Translations under genes and position numbers: made by a program | The notes under the pieces: generated by a model | Told to the model about the DNA's origin: nothing | Seen by the model: the letters and a program-made list of their open reading frames with translations, nothing else | Databases searched by the model: none | Shown here: in pieces, positions 1-6,967 of the stretch | How positions within the stretch are numbered: the stretch's first letter is position 1 | Layout: each line of letters begins with the position of its first letter | From: an uncultured Frankiales bacterium | GTDB lineage: Bacteria; Actinomycetota; Actinomycetes; Mycobacteriales; SCTD01 | DNA: 14,125 nt | NCBI GenBank assembly: GCA_946479905.1 | Contig: CAMLIA010000117.1 | Span: 1-14,125 of the forward strand | Reading direction: 5' to 3'

Positions 1-146
1 GGGATCTCGGTGTCGACCTTGTCGGTGGAGACCTCGAGCAGCGGCTCGTCGACCTCGACCCGCTCGCCCTCCTTCTTCAGCCAGCGGGTGACGGTGCCCT
101 CGGTGACGCTCTCCCCGAGGCGGGGCATGGTGACGGAGACGGCCAT
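1..146 (-). CDS. sucB: Dihydrolipoyl acyltransferase (E2), N-terminal part of lipoyl domain; partial
   Basis: E2 core subunit of a 2-oxoacid dehydrogenase complex, most likely the 2-oxoglutarate dehydrogenase type (dihydrolipoyllysine succinyltransferase). Only the first 48 residues are in the window; the gene continues past the left edge. They form the start of a lipoyl domain: [13 protein letters not shown] near the N-terminus, then STDKVDTE with the lipoyl-accepting lysine at K43. The start is ATG at 144-146, preceded on the minus strand by AAGGGAG about 12 nt upstream. It lies 27 bp behind lpdA on the same strand, so E3 and E2 are probably co-transcribed. An actinobacterial E2 shared between the pyruvate and 2-oxoglutarate complexes is an alternative, since the catalytic domain that would discriminate them is not visible. 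Confidence 0.88.
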   Translation of the reverse strand, partial: MAVSVTMPRLGESVTEGTVTRWLKKEGERVEVDEPLLEVSTDKVDTEI

Positions 147-173
147 GGGTTGCGAAAGCTCCCTTTGGGATGG

Positions 174-1541
174 CTAGGAGTGGGCGTGCAGCGGCTTGCC
201 GGCCAGGACGAGGTGCGCCTCGCCCAGGGCCTCGGACATGGTCGGGTGCGGGTGGATGAGCTGCGCGACCTCGGCCGGCAGCGCCTCCCAGTTGGTGATG
301 AGCTGCGCCTCGGCGATGAGGTCCCCGACCCGCTCGCCCACCATGTGGACGCCCAGGACCGGTCCGTCCTTCTGCGCGATCACCTTGACGGCACCGGCGG
401 TGTTGAGGATCTTCGCGCGGCCGTTGCCGGCCAGGTCGTAGGTGGCCTCGACCACGTCGTACCCCCGCTCGGCCGCCTGCTTGGCGGTGATGCCGACCGA
501 CGCCACCTCCGGGTGGCTGTAGGTGATCCGGGGGACGCCGTCGTAGTCGACGGGGGTGACCGGCAGGCCGGCGAGCCGCTCCGCGACGAGGATCCCCTCG
601 GCGAAGCCGACGTGCGCCAGCTGCAGGGTCGGGATGAGGTCGCCGACCGCCGAGATGGTGGGGACGCTGGTCTGGCAGTAGGCGTCGACCTTGACGAAGC
701 CGCGCTCCATCTCGACGCCGACCTGCTCGTAGCCGAGGCCCTCGCTCACCGGGCCGCGCCCGATCGCGACGAGCAGCAGCTCCGCCTCGAGCGTCTTGCC
801 GCCCTCGAGCGTGACCTGGACGCCCGTCGCGGTCGGCGTCGCCGACTGGAACCGGGCGGCGAGCTCCTGCTTGATGCCCTTCTTGCGGAACGCGCGCTCG
901 AGCAGCTTCGAGGAGGACTCCTCCTCGAGCGGCACGAGGTGGGGGAGCGCCTCGACGATGGTGACCTCGGCGCCGAAGGCGTTCCAGACGCTCGCGAACT
1001 CGCAGCCGATCGCCCCGGCGCCCAGCACGATCGCGCTGGCCGGCACCCGGTCGAGCTCGAGCGCCTGGTCGGAGGTGATGACGCGGGTGCCGTCGATCTC
1101 GAGCCCCGGCAGCGAGCGCGGGACGGAGCCGGTGGCGAGCAGCACGTGCCGGCCCTCGATGGTGCGGCCGTCCACCTCCACGGCCGTCCCGGACACCAGC
1201 CGGCCGGTGCCCTGGACGACCTCGATGCTGCGGCTCTTCACGAGGCCGGACAGGCCCTTGTAGAGCCCCTCGACGACCTTGGCCTTGTAGGCGTTGACGC
1301 CGGCCATGTCGACGCCCTGGTAGGTCCCCTGGATGCCGAACAGCGCCGCGTCCTTGATGACCTCGACCGTCTCGGCGGAGTGCAGCAGCGCCTTGGTCGG
1401 GATGCAGCCCCGGTGCAGGCAGGTGCCGCCGACCTTGTCCCGCTCGACCATCACGACGCTCATGCCCAGCTCGGACGCGCGCAGGGCGGCGGCGTACCCG
1501 CCGCTTCCTCCGCCCAGGACGACCAGGTCGACGGTTGCCAC
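174..1541 (-). CDS. lpdA: Dihydrolipoyl dehydrogenase (E3)
   Basis: FAD-dependent flavoprotein disulfide reductase (455 aa, normal family length). It reoxidises dihydrolipoyl groups with NAD+ in the pyruvate and 2-oxoglutarate dehydrogenases and the glycine cleavage system. Visible: an N-terminal FAD dinucleotide fold (GGGSGG, residues 10-15); the redox-active disulfide pair C41/C46 in GGTCLHRGCIPTK; an NAD-binding GAGAIG at 174-179; the second FAD motif AVGD near residue 300; and the C-terminal HPHPTMSE with catalytic His432 and Glu437 supplied across the dimer. The usual CLNVGC is CLHRGC here, a conservative change in the spacer. The start is GTG, supported by a GAAGGAG ribosome site 9 nt upstream. 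sucB follows 27 bp downstream. A gcvT gene lies elsewhere in the window, so this E3 could also act as the glycine-cleavage L protein (inference). Confidence 0.95.
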   Translation of the reverse strand: MATVDLVVLGGGSGGYAAALRASELGMSVVMVERDKVGGTCLHRGCIPTKALLHSAETVEVIKDAALFGIQGTYQGVDMAGVNAYKAKVVEGLYKGLSGLVKSRSIEVVQGTGRLVSGTAVEVDGRTIEGRHVLLATGSVPRSLPGLEIDGTRVITSDQALELDRVPASAIVLGAGAIGCEFASVWNAFGAEVTIVEALPHLVPLEEESSSKLLERAFRKKGIKQELAARFQSATPTATGVQVTLEGGKTLEAELLLVAIGRGPVSEGLGYEQVGVEMERGFVKVDAYCQTSVPTISAVGDLIPTLQLAHVGFAEGILVAERLAGLPVTPVDYDGVPRITYSHPEVASVGITAKQAAERGYDVVEATYDLAGNGRAKILNTAGAVKVIAQKDGPVLGVHMVGERVGDLIAEAQLITNWEALPAEVAQLIHPHPTMSEALGEAHLVLAGKPLHAHS

Positions 1542-1550
1542 TGCTGCGTG

Positions 1551-1557
1551 CTCCTTC
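1551..1557 (-). promoter_or_regulatory. Ribosome binding site of lpdA
   Basis: GAAGGAG on the minus strand, 9 nt before the GTG at 1541. It supports this GTG as the start, giving an N-terminus that runs directly into the FAD-binding fold. Confidence 0.7.
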
Positions 1558-1614
1558 AGCCGGACTCAGGTCAGGCGGACCGCGCCTGCCGCATGGCATC
1601 CTTTCACCCGTACC

Positions 1615-1631
1615 CGTTGCGGCTGCCAACG
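1615..1631. repeat. Short inverted repeat in the lpdA / 108-aa gene divergent region
   Basis: CGTTG, 7-nt spacer, CAACG, in the 121-bp region between the divergent lpdA and 1663 genes. Its position would suit an operator for either gene, but the arms are only 5 bp and I recognise no regulator family. I see no convincing -10/-35 pair in the rest of this region. Confidence 0.25.
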
Positions 1632-1648
1632 ACCCCGACCAACTCCCT

Positions 1649-1654
1649 GAGGAG
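1649..1654 (+). promoter_or_regulatory. Ribosome binding site of the 108-aa conserved gene
   Basis: GAGGAG ending 8 nt before the GTG at 1663. It decides in favour of this start. Confidence 0.65.
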
Positions 1655-1662
1655 CCCGCCCC

Positions 1663-1989
1663 GTGGGACTGTTCTCCCGGAAGCCGCGTGCCGGCACGGT
1701 CCGGCCGGCCGGCGACGAGGACGTCGCGCACCTCACCGCGTTCGCGGGCTCACGCTCCGGGGTCGAGGGGTTCGTGGAGCCCCAGACGATGACGACGGCG
1801 CCCACGCTCGTGCTCGTGGCGGCCGACGGGGAGTGGACGCGCCGCCGGGTGGCGTCGCCCAAGGCGGCGTTCGACCTGGGACGCAAGCTGGCGATCCCGG
1901 TGTACGACGTGGCGGCGACCGGCTACCCGCAGCGGATGCGTGACTGGACGGCCGCCCGCAAGGCCGCCGGGGAGCCCCGCAGCACCTGA
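1663..1989 (+). CDS. Conserved actinobacterial protein of unknown function (108 aa)
   Basis: Small soluble, basic protein beginning MGLFSRKPR. The middle part reads FVEPQTMTTAPTLVLVAADGEW followed by TRRRV, with a later GIPVYDV-type stretch (AIPVYDVAATGYPQRM). I recall similar short proteins beside lpdA/pepA in other actinomycetes, but no enzymatic motif is visible and I do not assign a function. The GTG start is supported by GAGGAG 8 nt upstream. The N-terminus (MGLFSRK) has no transmembrane segment. The gene is divergent from lpdA and convergent with the secreted-protein gene at 2155, with the 2088-2124 hairpin terminator between them. Codon use (strong GC3) matches neighbours, supporting a real gene. 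An antisense reading frame covers part of it but has no family resemblance. Confidence 0.75.
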   Translation: MGLFSRKPRAGTVRPAGDEDVAHLTAFAGSRSGVEGFVEPQTMTTAPTLVLVAADGEWTRRRVASPKAAFDLGRKLAIPVYDVAATGYPQRMRDWTAARKAAGEPRST

Positions 1990-2039
1990 GCGCGCCCGCG
2001 GGAAAGAATCTCGGGTCGCCAGGCAGGAGCCGGCCCGCC

Positions 2040-2081
2040 GGTGGCGAACAGCAGGGGTGAGCGCCTCGTGCGCTCGCCACC
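2040..2081. repeat. Inverted repeat / potential RNA hairpin 3' of the 108-aa gene
   Basis: Perfect 8-bp arms GGTGGCGA (2040-2047) and TCGCCACC (2074-2081) enclose a smaller GAGCG/CGCTC pair. It lies directly upstream of the larger terminator hairpin. It could be a 3'-UTR structure of the 108-aa gene or an auxiliary terminator. No gene lies downstream on the plus strand that it could control as a riboswitch. Confidence 0.35.
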
Positions 2082-2087
2082 CAGGCG

Positions 2088-2124
2088 CTGACGGCCGGTT
2101 CCCGTGCAGGGAGCCGGCCGTCAG
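2088..2124. terminator. Bidirectional hairpin terminator between convergent genes
   Basis: A 16-bp stem (2088-2103 with 2109-2124; one position is G-T/G-U rather than Watson-Crick) closes a 5-nt GTGCA loop. There is no T-run on either side, as is common for GC-rich actinomycete terminators. It sits between the 108-aa gene ending at 1989 (plus) and the secreted-protein gene ending at 2155 (minus), so it can end transcripts from both. Confidence 0.8.
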
Positions 2125-2126
2125 TG

Positions 2127-2154
2127 TCTGTGAGGGTGGTTCTGTGAGGGTGGT
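2127..2154. repeat. Perfect 14-bp tandem duplication abutting a stop codon
   Basis: Two exact adjacent copies of TCTGTGAGGGTGGT (2127-2140 and 2141-2154). They lie directly against the TAG stop (2155-2157, minus strand) of the secreted-protein gene and just before the terminator hairpin. This looks like a slippage or unequal-exchange duplication in the 3' untranslated region. Confidence 0.85.
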
Positions 2155-2715
2155 CTAGCCCGCCTTGCCGACCTTCACGTGGCCCTTGCCGTGACCGTGG
2201 GGGACCGCAGGGCTGGCGTCGGGGGCATCAGGGCTCTCGACCGGCTCCGGGCTCTCGGTCTCGGTGGCGTCCGCCGGGTCCGTGGTGTCGGTGCCGGCGG
2301 CGTCGGTGCTGGTCGCGTCACCGGCCTTCTTGCCGCAGTCGGACTTCGCGGCGGTCGAGACGGCCTTGCCGTGGTCCCGGCCGTGCGTGCTCTTGTCCTT
2401 CGCGACCGAGGAGACGTAGGCGCCGTGGTTGGCGACGTCGGACGGGCACGGCAGGGGGGTGGCGCTCGCGGTGGGGCTCGCGGGCGCGTCGACGGTGGCC
2501 GCGTCGGTCACCACCGGGTCGGCAGCCGGGCTGTCGGTGGCGGTCGGGCTCACGGACGGGTCGGGCGAGGCGCTCGCGACCACGTCGGTCGAGGAGTCCA
2601 CGTTCGTGAACGAGGGGGCGACGGCAGCGGCGGTGGCCACACCGGTCACCGCGCACGCGGCGGCGACGAGTCCGGCGACCCGGGCCTTCTGGGCAACGAC
2701 GTCGAGGAGGCTCAT
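2155..2715 (-). CDS. Secreted Ser/Thr/Pro/Asp-rich protein with conserved C-x(n)-C segment
   Basis: Protein of 186 aa if started at the ATG at 2713-2715 (GAAGAG 6 nt upstream). The first ~33 residues look like a signal peptide: a basic start (AQKARVAG), a hydrophobic run (LVAAACAVTGVATAAA), and an Ala-x-Ala-type site. A low-complexity S/T/P/D/A-rich linker follows. Next is a compact segment with two cysteines: CPSDVANHGAYVSSVAKDK, then HGRDHGKAVSTAAKSDCGK. Then comes another acidic Thr/Asp/Pro-rich stretch and a His/Gly/Lys tail (HGHGKGHVKVGKAG). I recall the NHGAYVSSVA...SDCGK segment in uncharacterised secreted actinobacterial proteins; its function is unknown. An in-frame GTG at 2775 would add 20 residues before the signal peptide and is less likely. 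The gene lies 75 bp downstream of pepA on the same strand and may share its transcript. The cysteines may form one extracytoplasmic disulfide (inference). Confidence 0.75.
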   Translation of the reverse strand: MSLLDVVAQKARVAGLVAAACAVTGVATAAAVAPSFTNVDSSTDVVASASPDPSVSPTATDSPAADPVVTDAATVDAPASPTASATPLPCPSDVANHGAYVSSVAKDKSTHGRDHGKAVSTAAKSDCGKKAGDATSTDAAGTDTTDPADATETESPEPVESPDAPDASPAVPHGHGKGHVKVGKAG

Positions 2716-2768
2716 GGCAGTCTCTTCGGCGCCGCGCGCCGCCGACTGCAGGGCCAGACGGGTGAGAT

Positions 2769-2788
2769 CCGGCACAGACCTGAGCCGG
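2769..2788. repeat. Small hairpin between pepA stop and the secreted-protein gene
   Basis: CCGGC (2769-2773) and GCCGG (2784-2788) can pair around a 10-nt loop just behind the pepA stop at 2791. It may attenuate read-through from pepA or be chance in GC-rich DNA. Confidence 0.25.
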
Positions 2789-2790
2789 TG

Positions 2791-4275
2791 TCAGGCAGCC
2801 AGGTCCTCGAGCAGCTGGACGAGCGTCCGCACGGCCACGCCGGTGCCGCCCGGGTGCGTGTAGCCGTACGGCTTGCCGCCGTTGTACGCCGGCCCCGCGA
2901 TGTCCAGGTGCGCCCAGGTGACGCCGTCGGCGACGAACTCCTTGAGGAACAGCCCCGCGGTGAGCATCCCGCCCTCGCGGGGGCCGGTGTTGACGAGGTC
3001 GGCGATCTCGGAGTCGAGCCCCTTGCGGAGGTCCGGCGGCAGCGGCATCGGCCACATCGACTCGCCGGCGGCGTCCGCAGCGGCCACCACGGTCCCGCGG
3101 AACGCGTCGTCGTTGGCCATCACGCCCGAGGTGCGGCTGCCGAGCGCGACGACCTGCGCCCCGGTGAGCGTGGCGACGTCGAGCAGGTAGTCGGGCCCGT
3201 CCTCGCAGGCCCGGGCCATCGCGTCGGCGAGGATGAGCCGGCCCTCGGCGTCGGTGTTGTTGACCTCGACCCGGGTCCCCTTCCGCATGACGAGCACGTC
3301 GGAGGGCCGGATCGCCGTGCCGCTCGGCATGTTCTCGGCCATCGGGATCCAGGCCTCGACGTCGATCGGCAGCTTCAGCTGCGCGGCCGCGGAGACCGCG
3401 GCGATGACGGCCGCCGCACCGCCCATGTCGGACTTCATGTCCTCCATGCCGGCCGACGGCTTGATGGAGATGCCGCCGGAGTCGAAGGTGATGCCCTTGC
3501 CGACGAGCGCCACCTTCTTCTTGGCGCCGCGCCCGCCCCGGTACGACAGGTGCACGAGCCGCGGCGGGTTCACCGAGCCCTGGCCGACGCCGAGGATGCC
3601 GCCGTACCCGCCCTTCTTCAGCGCCTTCTCGTCGAGGACCTCGACGTCGACGCCGGCCCGCTTCGCCTCGGCCGCGGCGGCCGCGGCGAGCTCGACAGGG
3701 TGCAGGTGCGAGGGCGGGGTGTTGACGAGGTCGCGGGCCAGGTGGACGGCGGCCGCGACGACCGCGGCCCGCTGCACGACCTTCTTCGCGTCCTTCACGC
3801 CGGTGGCCACGACGACGGAGGAGACGGGCGCCTTCTGGTCGGCGAGCGACGCCTGCCGGTAGGTCGTGAAGGAGTAGCCGCCCAGCAGCGCCCCCTCCGC
3901 GGCCGCGCGCACCGAGGCCGCGTCGTCGGTGGGGAGCGCCAGCACGACGGAGGCGGACGCGCCCGCGAGCGAGCGCACCGCCGCGCCGGCCGCGCGCCGC
4001 AGCGCCTCGGCGTCCCAGCTGTCGCCCAGGCCGACCGCGACCAGCGCCGTGGCCTTGGTGCTGCCGAGGGTGGCGAGCCGGGTGACCTCCTCACGGGCGC
4101 CCGTCGCGCCGAGGCTGGCGAGCGCCGGGAGGAGCCCCTTCCCGAACGCCTTGGCGACGTCGGAGGCGCCCGGCGCGAGCGCGAGCCCCTTCGGGCCCTT
4201 GACCACGCCGACGACGACCGCGTCGGCCTTGGTGGTGGCCGCGCTCGCGGAGGTCACGCTGATGCTGGCTGTCAC
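2791..4275 (-). CDS. pepA: Leucyl (cytosol) aminopeptidase, M17 family
   Basis: Dinuclear-metal aminopeptidase that releases N-terminal residues, typically Leu, from peptides in the cytoplasm. It acts in protein turnover and, in several bacteria, in breakdown of glutathione-type Cys-Gly peptides. At 494 aa it has the normal family length: a less conserved N-terminal macro-like domain (about 1-160) and the C-terminal catalytic domain. Metal ligands and catalytic residues are all visible: K260 and D265 in [11 protein letters not shown]272, D283 in KSDMGG, D342 and E344 plus R346 in NTDAEGR. Their spacing matches the E. coli PepA set (K270, D275, K282, D293, D352, E354, R356) exactly, offset by ten. 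The start is GTG; a TAGGGT element 8 nt upstream suggests a leaderless transcript. It is divergent from the EgtE-like gene, sharing a 29-bp promoter region. Confidence 0.96.
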   Translation of the reverse strand: MTASISVTSASAATTKADAVVVGVVKGPKGLALAPGASDVAKAFGKGLLPALASLGATGAREEVTRLATLGSTKATALVAVGLGDSWDAEALRRAAGAAVRSLAGASASVVLALPTDDAASVRAAAEGALLGGYSFTTYRQASLADQKAPVSSVVVATGVKDAKKVVQRAAVVAAAVHLARDLVNTPPSHLHPVELAAAAAAEAKRAGVDVEVLDEKALKKGGYGGILGVGQGSVNPPRLVHLSYRGGRGAKKKVALVGKGITFDSGGISIKPSAGMEDMKSDMGGAAAVIAAVSAAAQLKLPIDVEAWIPMAENMPSGTAIRPSDVLVMRKGTRVEVNNTDAEGRLILADAMARACEDGPDYLLDVATLTGAQVVALGSRTSGVMANDDAFRGTVVAAADAAGESMWPMPLPPDLRKGLDSEIADLVNTGPREGGMLTAGLFLKEFVADGVTWAHLDIAGPAYNGGKPYGYTHPGGTGVAVRTLVQLLEDLAA

Positions 4276-4283
4276 GGGGAGCG

Positions 4284-4289
4284 ACCCTA
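4284..4289 (-). promoter_or_regulatory. -10 element (TAGGGT) of pepA, leaderless type
   Basis: TAGGGT on the minus strand ends 8 nt before the pepA GTG at 4275, placing transcription start at or next to the start codon. No clear -35 is seen 16-18 nt upstream. It is back-to-back with the -10 of the divergent gene. Confidence 0.55.
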
Positions 4290-4291
4290 CC

Positions 4292-4297
4292 TAGGGT
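4292..4297 (+). promoter_or_regulatory. -10 element (TAGGGT) of the EgtE-like gene, leaderless type
   Basis: TAGGGT ends 7 nt before the ATG at 4305. CTGTCA at 4269-4274 (4 of 6 to TTGACA) lies exactly 17 bp upstream and could be the -35. Transcription would then start at the A of ATG. AGGG could instead be read as a weak ribosome site. Confidence 0.6.
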
Positions 4298-4304
4298 GGG
4301 GCCC

Positions 4305-5381
4305 ATGAGCGTGGCGCACTGGGTGCAGGAGCGGTTCCCGACCGACCGGGTGCACCTCGACGCGGCGGCGGCCGGGCGGGTGTCCACCCGGGTCCTGGAG
4401 CTGGAGCAGGCGCACCTCGAGGCGGAGGCGACCGTCGGGGCCTACGTCGCCGAGGCCGACGCGGCCGCCGCGATCGACGCGGGCCGGGTCGCCCTGGCGG
4501 CGCTCGTCGGGCTCGACGAGGCGTTCTACGCGGACGGGGCGGGTACGGCCTTCGCGACCGTCCTGGACGCCTGGCCGCTCCCGCCCGGCGCGCGGATCGG
4601 CACGATCGCCGGCGAGTACGGCGGCAACGCCCGGTTCCTGCGCGACCGCGCCCGCTGGAAGGGCTGGCAGCTCGTCCCGCTGCCCGTCGACGAGCTGGGC
4701 CGCGTCGTCGAGGTGCCCGGGGACCTCGACCTCGTGACCTTCCCGCAGGTGCTCAGCCAGCGGGGCGTCGCGCAGCCCGTCGAGCTGGCGCTGGCCAGCG
4801 GCGTACCCCTCGTGCTGGACGTGGCGCAGGCGGTCGGCCAGACGGCGGTGCCCGCCGGCGCGGCGGCGTACGTCGGGACCAGCCGCAAGTGGCTGTGCGG
4901 GCCGCGCGGCGTGGGCTGGGGCTGCGTCGCGCCGCCGTGGCGGGAGCAGCTCGCGGACCCACCGACGCTGGGCCCGGCGCACCACCCCGGGCGGTTCGCG
5001 AGGTACGACACCCCCGAGCCGCACGTCGCCGGCCGCGTCGGGCTCGCGCACGCCGCGCGCACCTGGTCGCCGGCGCTGCTGCCCGTGGTGCAGGCGGGTG
5101 CCGCCGCGGCCCGGGTGCTGCTCGAGGGCGCGGGCGGCTGGCAGGTCGTCGAGCCGGTGGCGGAGCCGACCGGCATCACGACGCTGCGGCACGCCAGCGC
5201 CGACCCCTTCGCCACGCGTGCGGCGCTGCTGGAGAGGGGGTTCGTGGTCAGTGCGGTCCCGACCTCGCGGGCCGACGACATGACCGGTCCGGTGCTGCGG
5301 GTCTCGACCGCGGCGTGGGTGACCCCGGGCGACCTGGAATCCCTGGCGGCCGCGCTCGACTCGCTAGGGTCCTCGGCGTGA
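4305..5381 (+). CDS. egtE: EgtE-type PLP-dependent C-S lyase (class V aminotransferase fold)
   Basis: Pyridoxal-phosphate enzyme of the NifS/class V fold (358 aa). In EgtE, it cleaves the C-S bond of the hercynyl-cysteine sulfoxide to give ergothioneine, the last step of that pathway. Visible: [11 protein letters not shown] at the N-terminus; [20 protein letters not shown] then DAGR (mycobacterial EgtE has a similar stretch); the PLP-pyridine Asp172 in LDVAQAVGQ; and the Schiff-base lysine K195 in [19 protein letters not shown] at 4296 would add three residues, but the ATG at 4305 fits the TAGGGT element better. The other ergothioneine genes (egtA-D) are not in the window, so the pathway assignment rests on sequence resemblance; a generic class V lyase/aminotransferase is the alternative. 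Its TGA overlaps the GTG of gcvT (GTGA, 5378-5381), implying translational coupling. Confidence 0.72.
   Translation: MSVAHWVQERFPTDRVHLDAAAAGRVSTRVLELEQAHLEAEATVGAYVAEADAAAAIDAGRVALAALVGLDEAFYADGAGTAFATVLDAWPLPPGARIGTIAGEYGGNARFLRDRARWKGWQLVPLPVDELGRVVEVPGDLDLVTFPQVLSQRGVAQPVELALASGVPLVLDVAQAVGQTAVPAGAAAYVGTSRKWLCGPRGVGWGCVAPPWREQLADPPTLGPAHHPGRFARYDTPEPHVAGRVGLAHAARTWSPALLPVVQAGAAAARVLLEGAGGWQVVEPVAEPTGITTLRHASADPFATRAALLERGFVVSAVPTSRADDMTGPVLRVSTAAWVTPGDLESLAAALDSLGSSA
5365..5370 (+). promoter_or_regulatory. Possible internal -10 (TAGGGT) before gcvT
   Basis: TAGGGT ends 7 nt before the gcvT GTG at 5378, inside the last codons of egtE. The spacing suits a leaderless start, giving gcvT a promoter of its own as well as coupling to egtE. 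No recognisable -35 is present, and AGGG could merely be a weak ribosome site. Confidence 0.45.
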
Positions 5382-6448
5382 GCGAGCTGCTGAAGAGCCC
5401 CCTGCACGACCGGCACGTGGCGCTCGGGGCCAAGATGGCCGACTTCGGCGGCTGGGAGATGCCGATCGAGTACCCGGGCGGGGGCGTCCTCAAGGAGCAC
5501 GCCGCGGTGCGGGAGGACGTCGGCGTCTTCGACGTCAGCCACCTCGGCAAGGGCGTGGTGCGCGGGCCGGGGGCGCTCGACTTCGTCAACGACCGGCTCA
5601 CCAACGACCTGCGCCGGATCGGCCCCGGGCAGGCGCAGTACACGCTGTGCTGCGCCGAGGACGGCGGGGTGGTCGACGACCTCATCGCCTACGTGCGCAG
5701 CGAGGACGAGGTGTTCCTCATCCCCAACGCGGCGAACACGGCGACCGTCATGTCGCTGCTGGCCGGCGACGCCCCGGCGGAGCTCGAGGTGACAGACCTG
5801 CACAGGTCGTACGGCGTGATCGCGGTGCAGGGACCGCGGTCGGCGGAGCTCGTCGCGAAGCTCGGGCTGCCCACCGACCACGACTACATGAGCTACACGG
5901 TGGCCGGCGACATGATCGTCTGCCGCACCGGCTACACCGGCGAGCACGGCTACGAGCTGCTGCCGCCGTGGGACCAGGCCGCCGACGTGTGGGACCGGCT
6001 GATCGAGGCCGGCGCGCTGCCGTGCGGCCTGGGTGCGCGCGACACGCTGCGCACCGAGATGGGCTACCCGCTGCACGGGCAGGACCTGTCGCTCACGATC
6101 ACGCCCGTGCAGGCGCGCGCCGGCTGGGCGGTCGGGTGGGACAAGCCGCGCTTCTGGGGTAGGGAGGCGCTGCTGAAGGAGCGCACGGAAGGGCCGCGTC
6201 GGGCGTTGTGGGGACTGGAGTCGCAGGACCGCGGGATCCCGCGGGCGCACATGGCCGTGGCGCGGGAGGGCCGGGAGATCGGCGAGGTGACGAGCGGGAC
6301 GTTCTCGCCGACACTGCGGGTCGGGATCGGGCTGGCGCTGCTGGAGAAGGGCATCGCCGAGGGGGACGAGGTGACCGTGGACGTGCGCGGCCGCACGAGC
6401 GTGATGAAGGTGGTGAAGCCGCCCTTCGTCCCGAGCCACGTGCGGTGA
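5378..6448 (+). CDS. gcvT: Aminomethyltransferase, glycine cleavage T protein
   Basis: T protein of the glycine cleavage system (356 aa, normal length). It takes the aminomethyl group from lipoyl-GcvH and, with tetrahydrofolate, yields 5,10-methylene-THF and ammonia. Visible signatures: [12 protein letters not shown] near residue 21; FDVSHLGKG at 51; [11 protein letters not shown] at 96-106 with catalytic Asp101, same number as in E. coli; [12 protein letters not shown] in the middle; [19 protein letters not shown] in the folate domain; and the C-terminal barrel with [17 protein letters not shown] is more usual, and here it is SHLG. The GTG start overlaps the egtE stop by 4 nt; its TGA in turn overlaps the GTG of the next gene. 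gcvH and gcvP are not in the window. YgfZ-type folate proteins are an alternative family but lack this full motif set. Confidence 0.93.
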   Translation: MSELLKSPLHDRHVALGAKMADFGGWEMPIEYPGGGVLKEHAAVREDVGVFDVSHLGKGVVRGPGALDFVNDRLTNDLRRIGPGQAQYTLCCAEDGGVVDDLIAYVRSEDEVFLIPNAANTATVMSLLAGDAPAELEVTDLHRSYGVIAVQGPRSAELVAKLGLPTDHDYMSYTVAGDMIVCRTGYTGEHGYELLPPWDQAADVWDRLIEAGALPCGLGARDTLRTEMGYPLHGQDLSLTITPVQARAGWAVGWDKPRFWGREALLKERTEGPRRALWGLESQDRGIPRAHMAVAREGREIGEVTSGTFSPTLRVGIGLALLEKGIAEGDEVTVDVRGRTSVMKVVKPPFVPSHVR

Positions 6449-6957
6449 GCACGAAGCTCCTGCTCGTCGGGATGATGGGCTCGGGCAAGACCTCCGTGGG
6501 CGCCGCGCTGTCCGCCAAGCTCGGCTGGCCCTACCTCGACAACGACGCGCTGCTGGAGCGGACCGCCGGCGCCTCGGCCAAGGCGCTGCTCGACAGCCGG
6601 GGCGAGGAGGCGCTGCGCCAGGCCGAGTCGCAGGTGCTGACCCTGCTGCTCGGGATGCCCGGGCCGATGATCGGCAGCGTCGCGGGCGGTGTCGTGCTGG
6701 ACGAGGAGGCGCGGGCGCGGCTCAGCTCGTCGCCGGCGCGGGTGGTCTGGCTCCGCGCGTCCCCCCAGGCCCTGGTACGACGGGTGTCCGGCACCGAACG
6801 GCCGCGCCTCGGCGACGACCCGGTGGCGGCGCTGCGGCGGCTGGCCGCGGAGCGCAACGGCTACTACGCCGAGGTCGCGGACCAGGTCGTCGACGTCGAC
6901 GTGATCCCCGTCGGTGCCATCGCCAAGCAGATCATCGCCGAGCTCCCCGACACCTGA
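6445..6957 (+). CDS. Shikimate-kinase-family P-loop kinase
   Basis: Small P-loop kinase (170 aa, the usual size for shikimate kinase, which phosphorylates shikimate in the aromatic pathway). Walker A is GMMGSGKTS (9-17). Shikimate-site residues known from M. tuberculosis AroK are matched: D32 and D34 in LDND, R58 in GEEALRQAE, a Gly-rich turn AGG at 80-82 (normally GGG), lid/ATP Arg119 in ERPRL, and R137 in [11 protein letters not shown]. The start GTG at 6445 overlaps the gcvT stop as GTGA, so it is translated by coupling. No other aro gene is near, whereas actinobacterial aroK usually sits with aroB/aroC. It may therefore be a second or diverged kinase, and I leave the symbol blank. It ends 5 bp from the convergent cobS stop. 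Confidence 0.8.
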   Translation: MSTKLLLVGMMGSGKTSVGAALSAKLGWPYLDNDALLERTAGASAKALLDSRGEEALRQAESQVLTLLLGMPGPMIGSVAGGVVLDEEARARLSSSPARVVWLRASPQALVRRVSGTERPRLGDDPVAALRRLAAERNGYYAEVADQVVDVDVIPVGAIAKQIIAELPDT

Positions 6958-6967
6958 CGGGGTCAGG
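6953..6967. repeat. Mini-hairpin containing both convergent stop codons
   Basis: CCTGAC, GGG loop, GTCAGG: a perfect 6-bp stem between the plus-strand kinase and cobS. Each arm contains the TGA of one gene. It may assist termination of both transcripts, but it is short and has no T-run. Confidence 0.35.

Noticed and set aside
150..1943. 597-aa plus-strand open frame opposite lpdA
   Set aside because: It runs antisense through lpdA and the 108-aa gene, is composed almost only of Arg/Gly/Ala/Asp/Leu, and shows no family motif. Such frames are typical of the strand opposite GC-rich genes.
2040..2125. Resemblance to the actinobacterial ydaO (cyclic di-AMP) riboswitch (GGCGAACAGCAGGGGTGA)
   Set aside because: Only a short GGGGTGA-like stretch agrees. 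The conserved 3' core is absent, and no gene follows on that strand.
2716..2775. Longer GTG start for the secreted protein
   Set aside because: It would place 20 polar residues before a well-formed signal peptide. The ATG at 2715 has a ribosome-site-like GAAGAG.
2179..4308. 709-aa plus-strand open frame opposite pepA
   Set aside because: It is a low-complexity Arg/Gly/His/Ala antisense frame. The pepA frame carries every catalytic residue at the family spacing.
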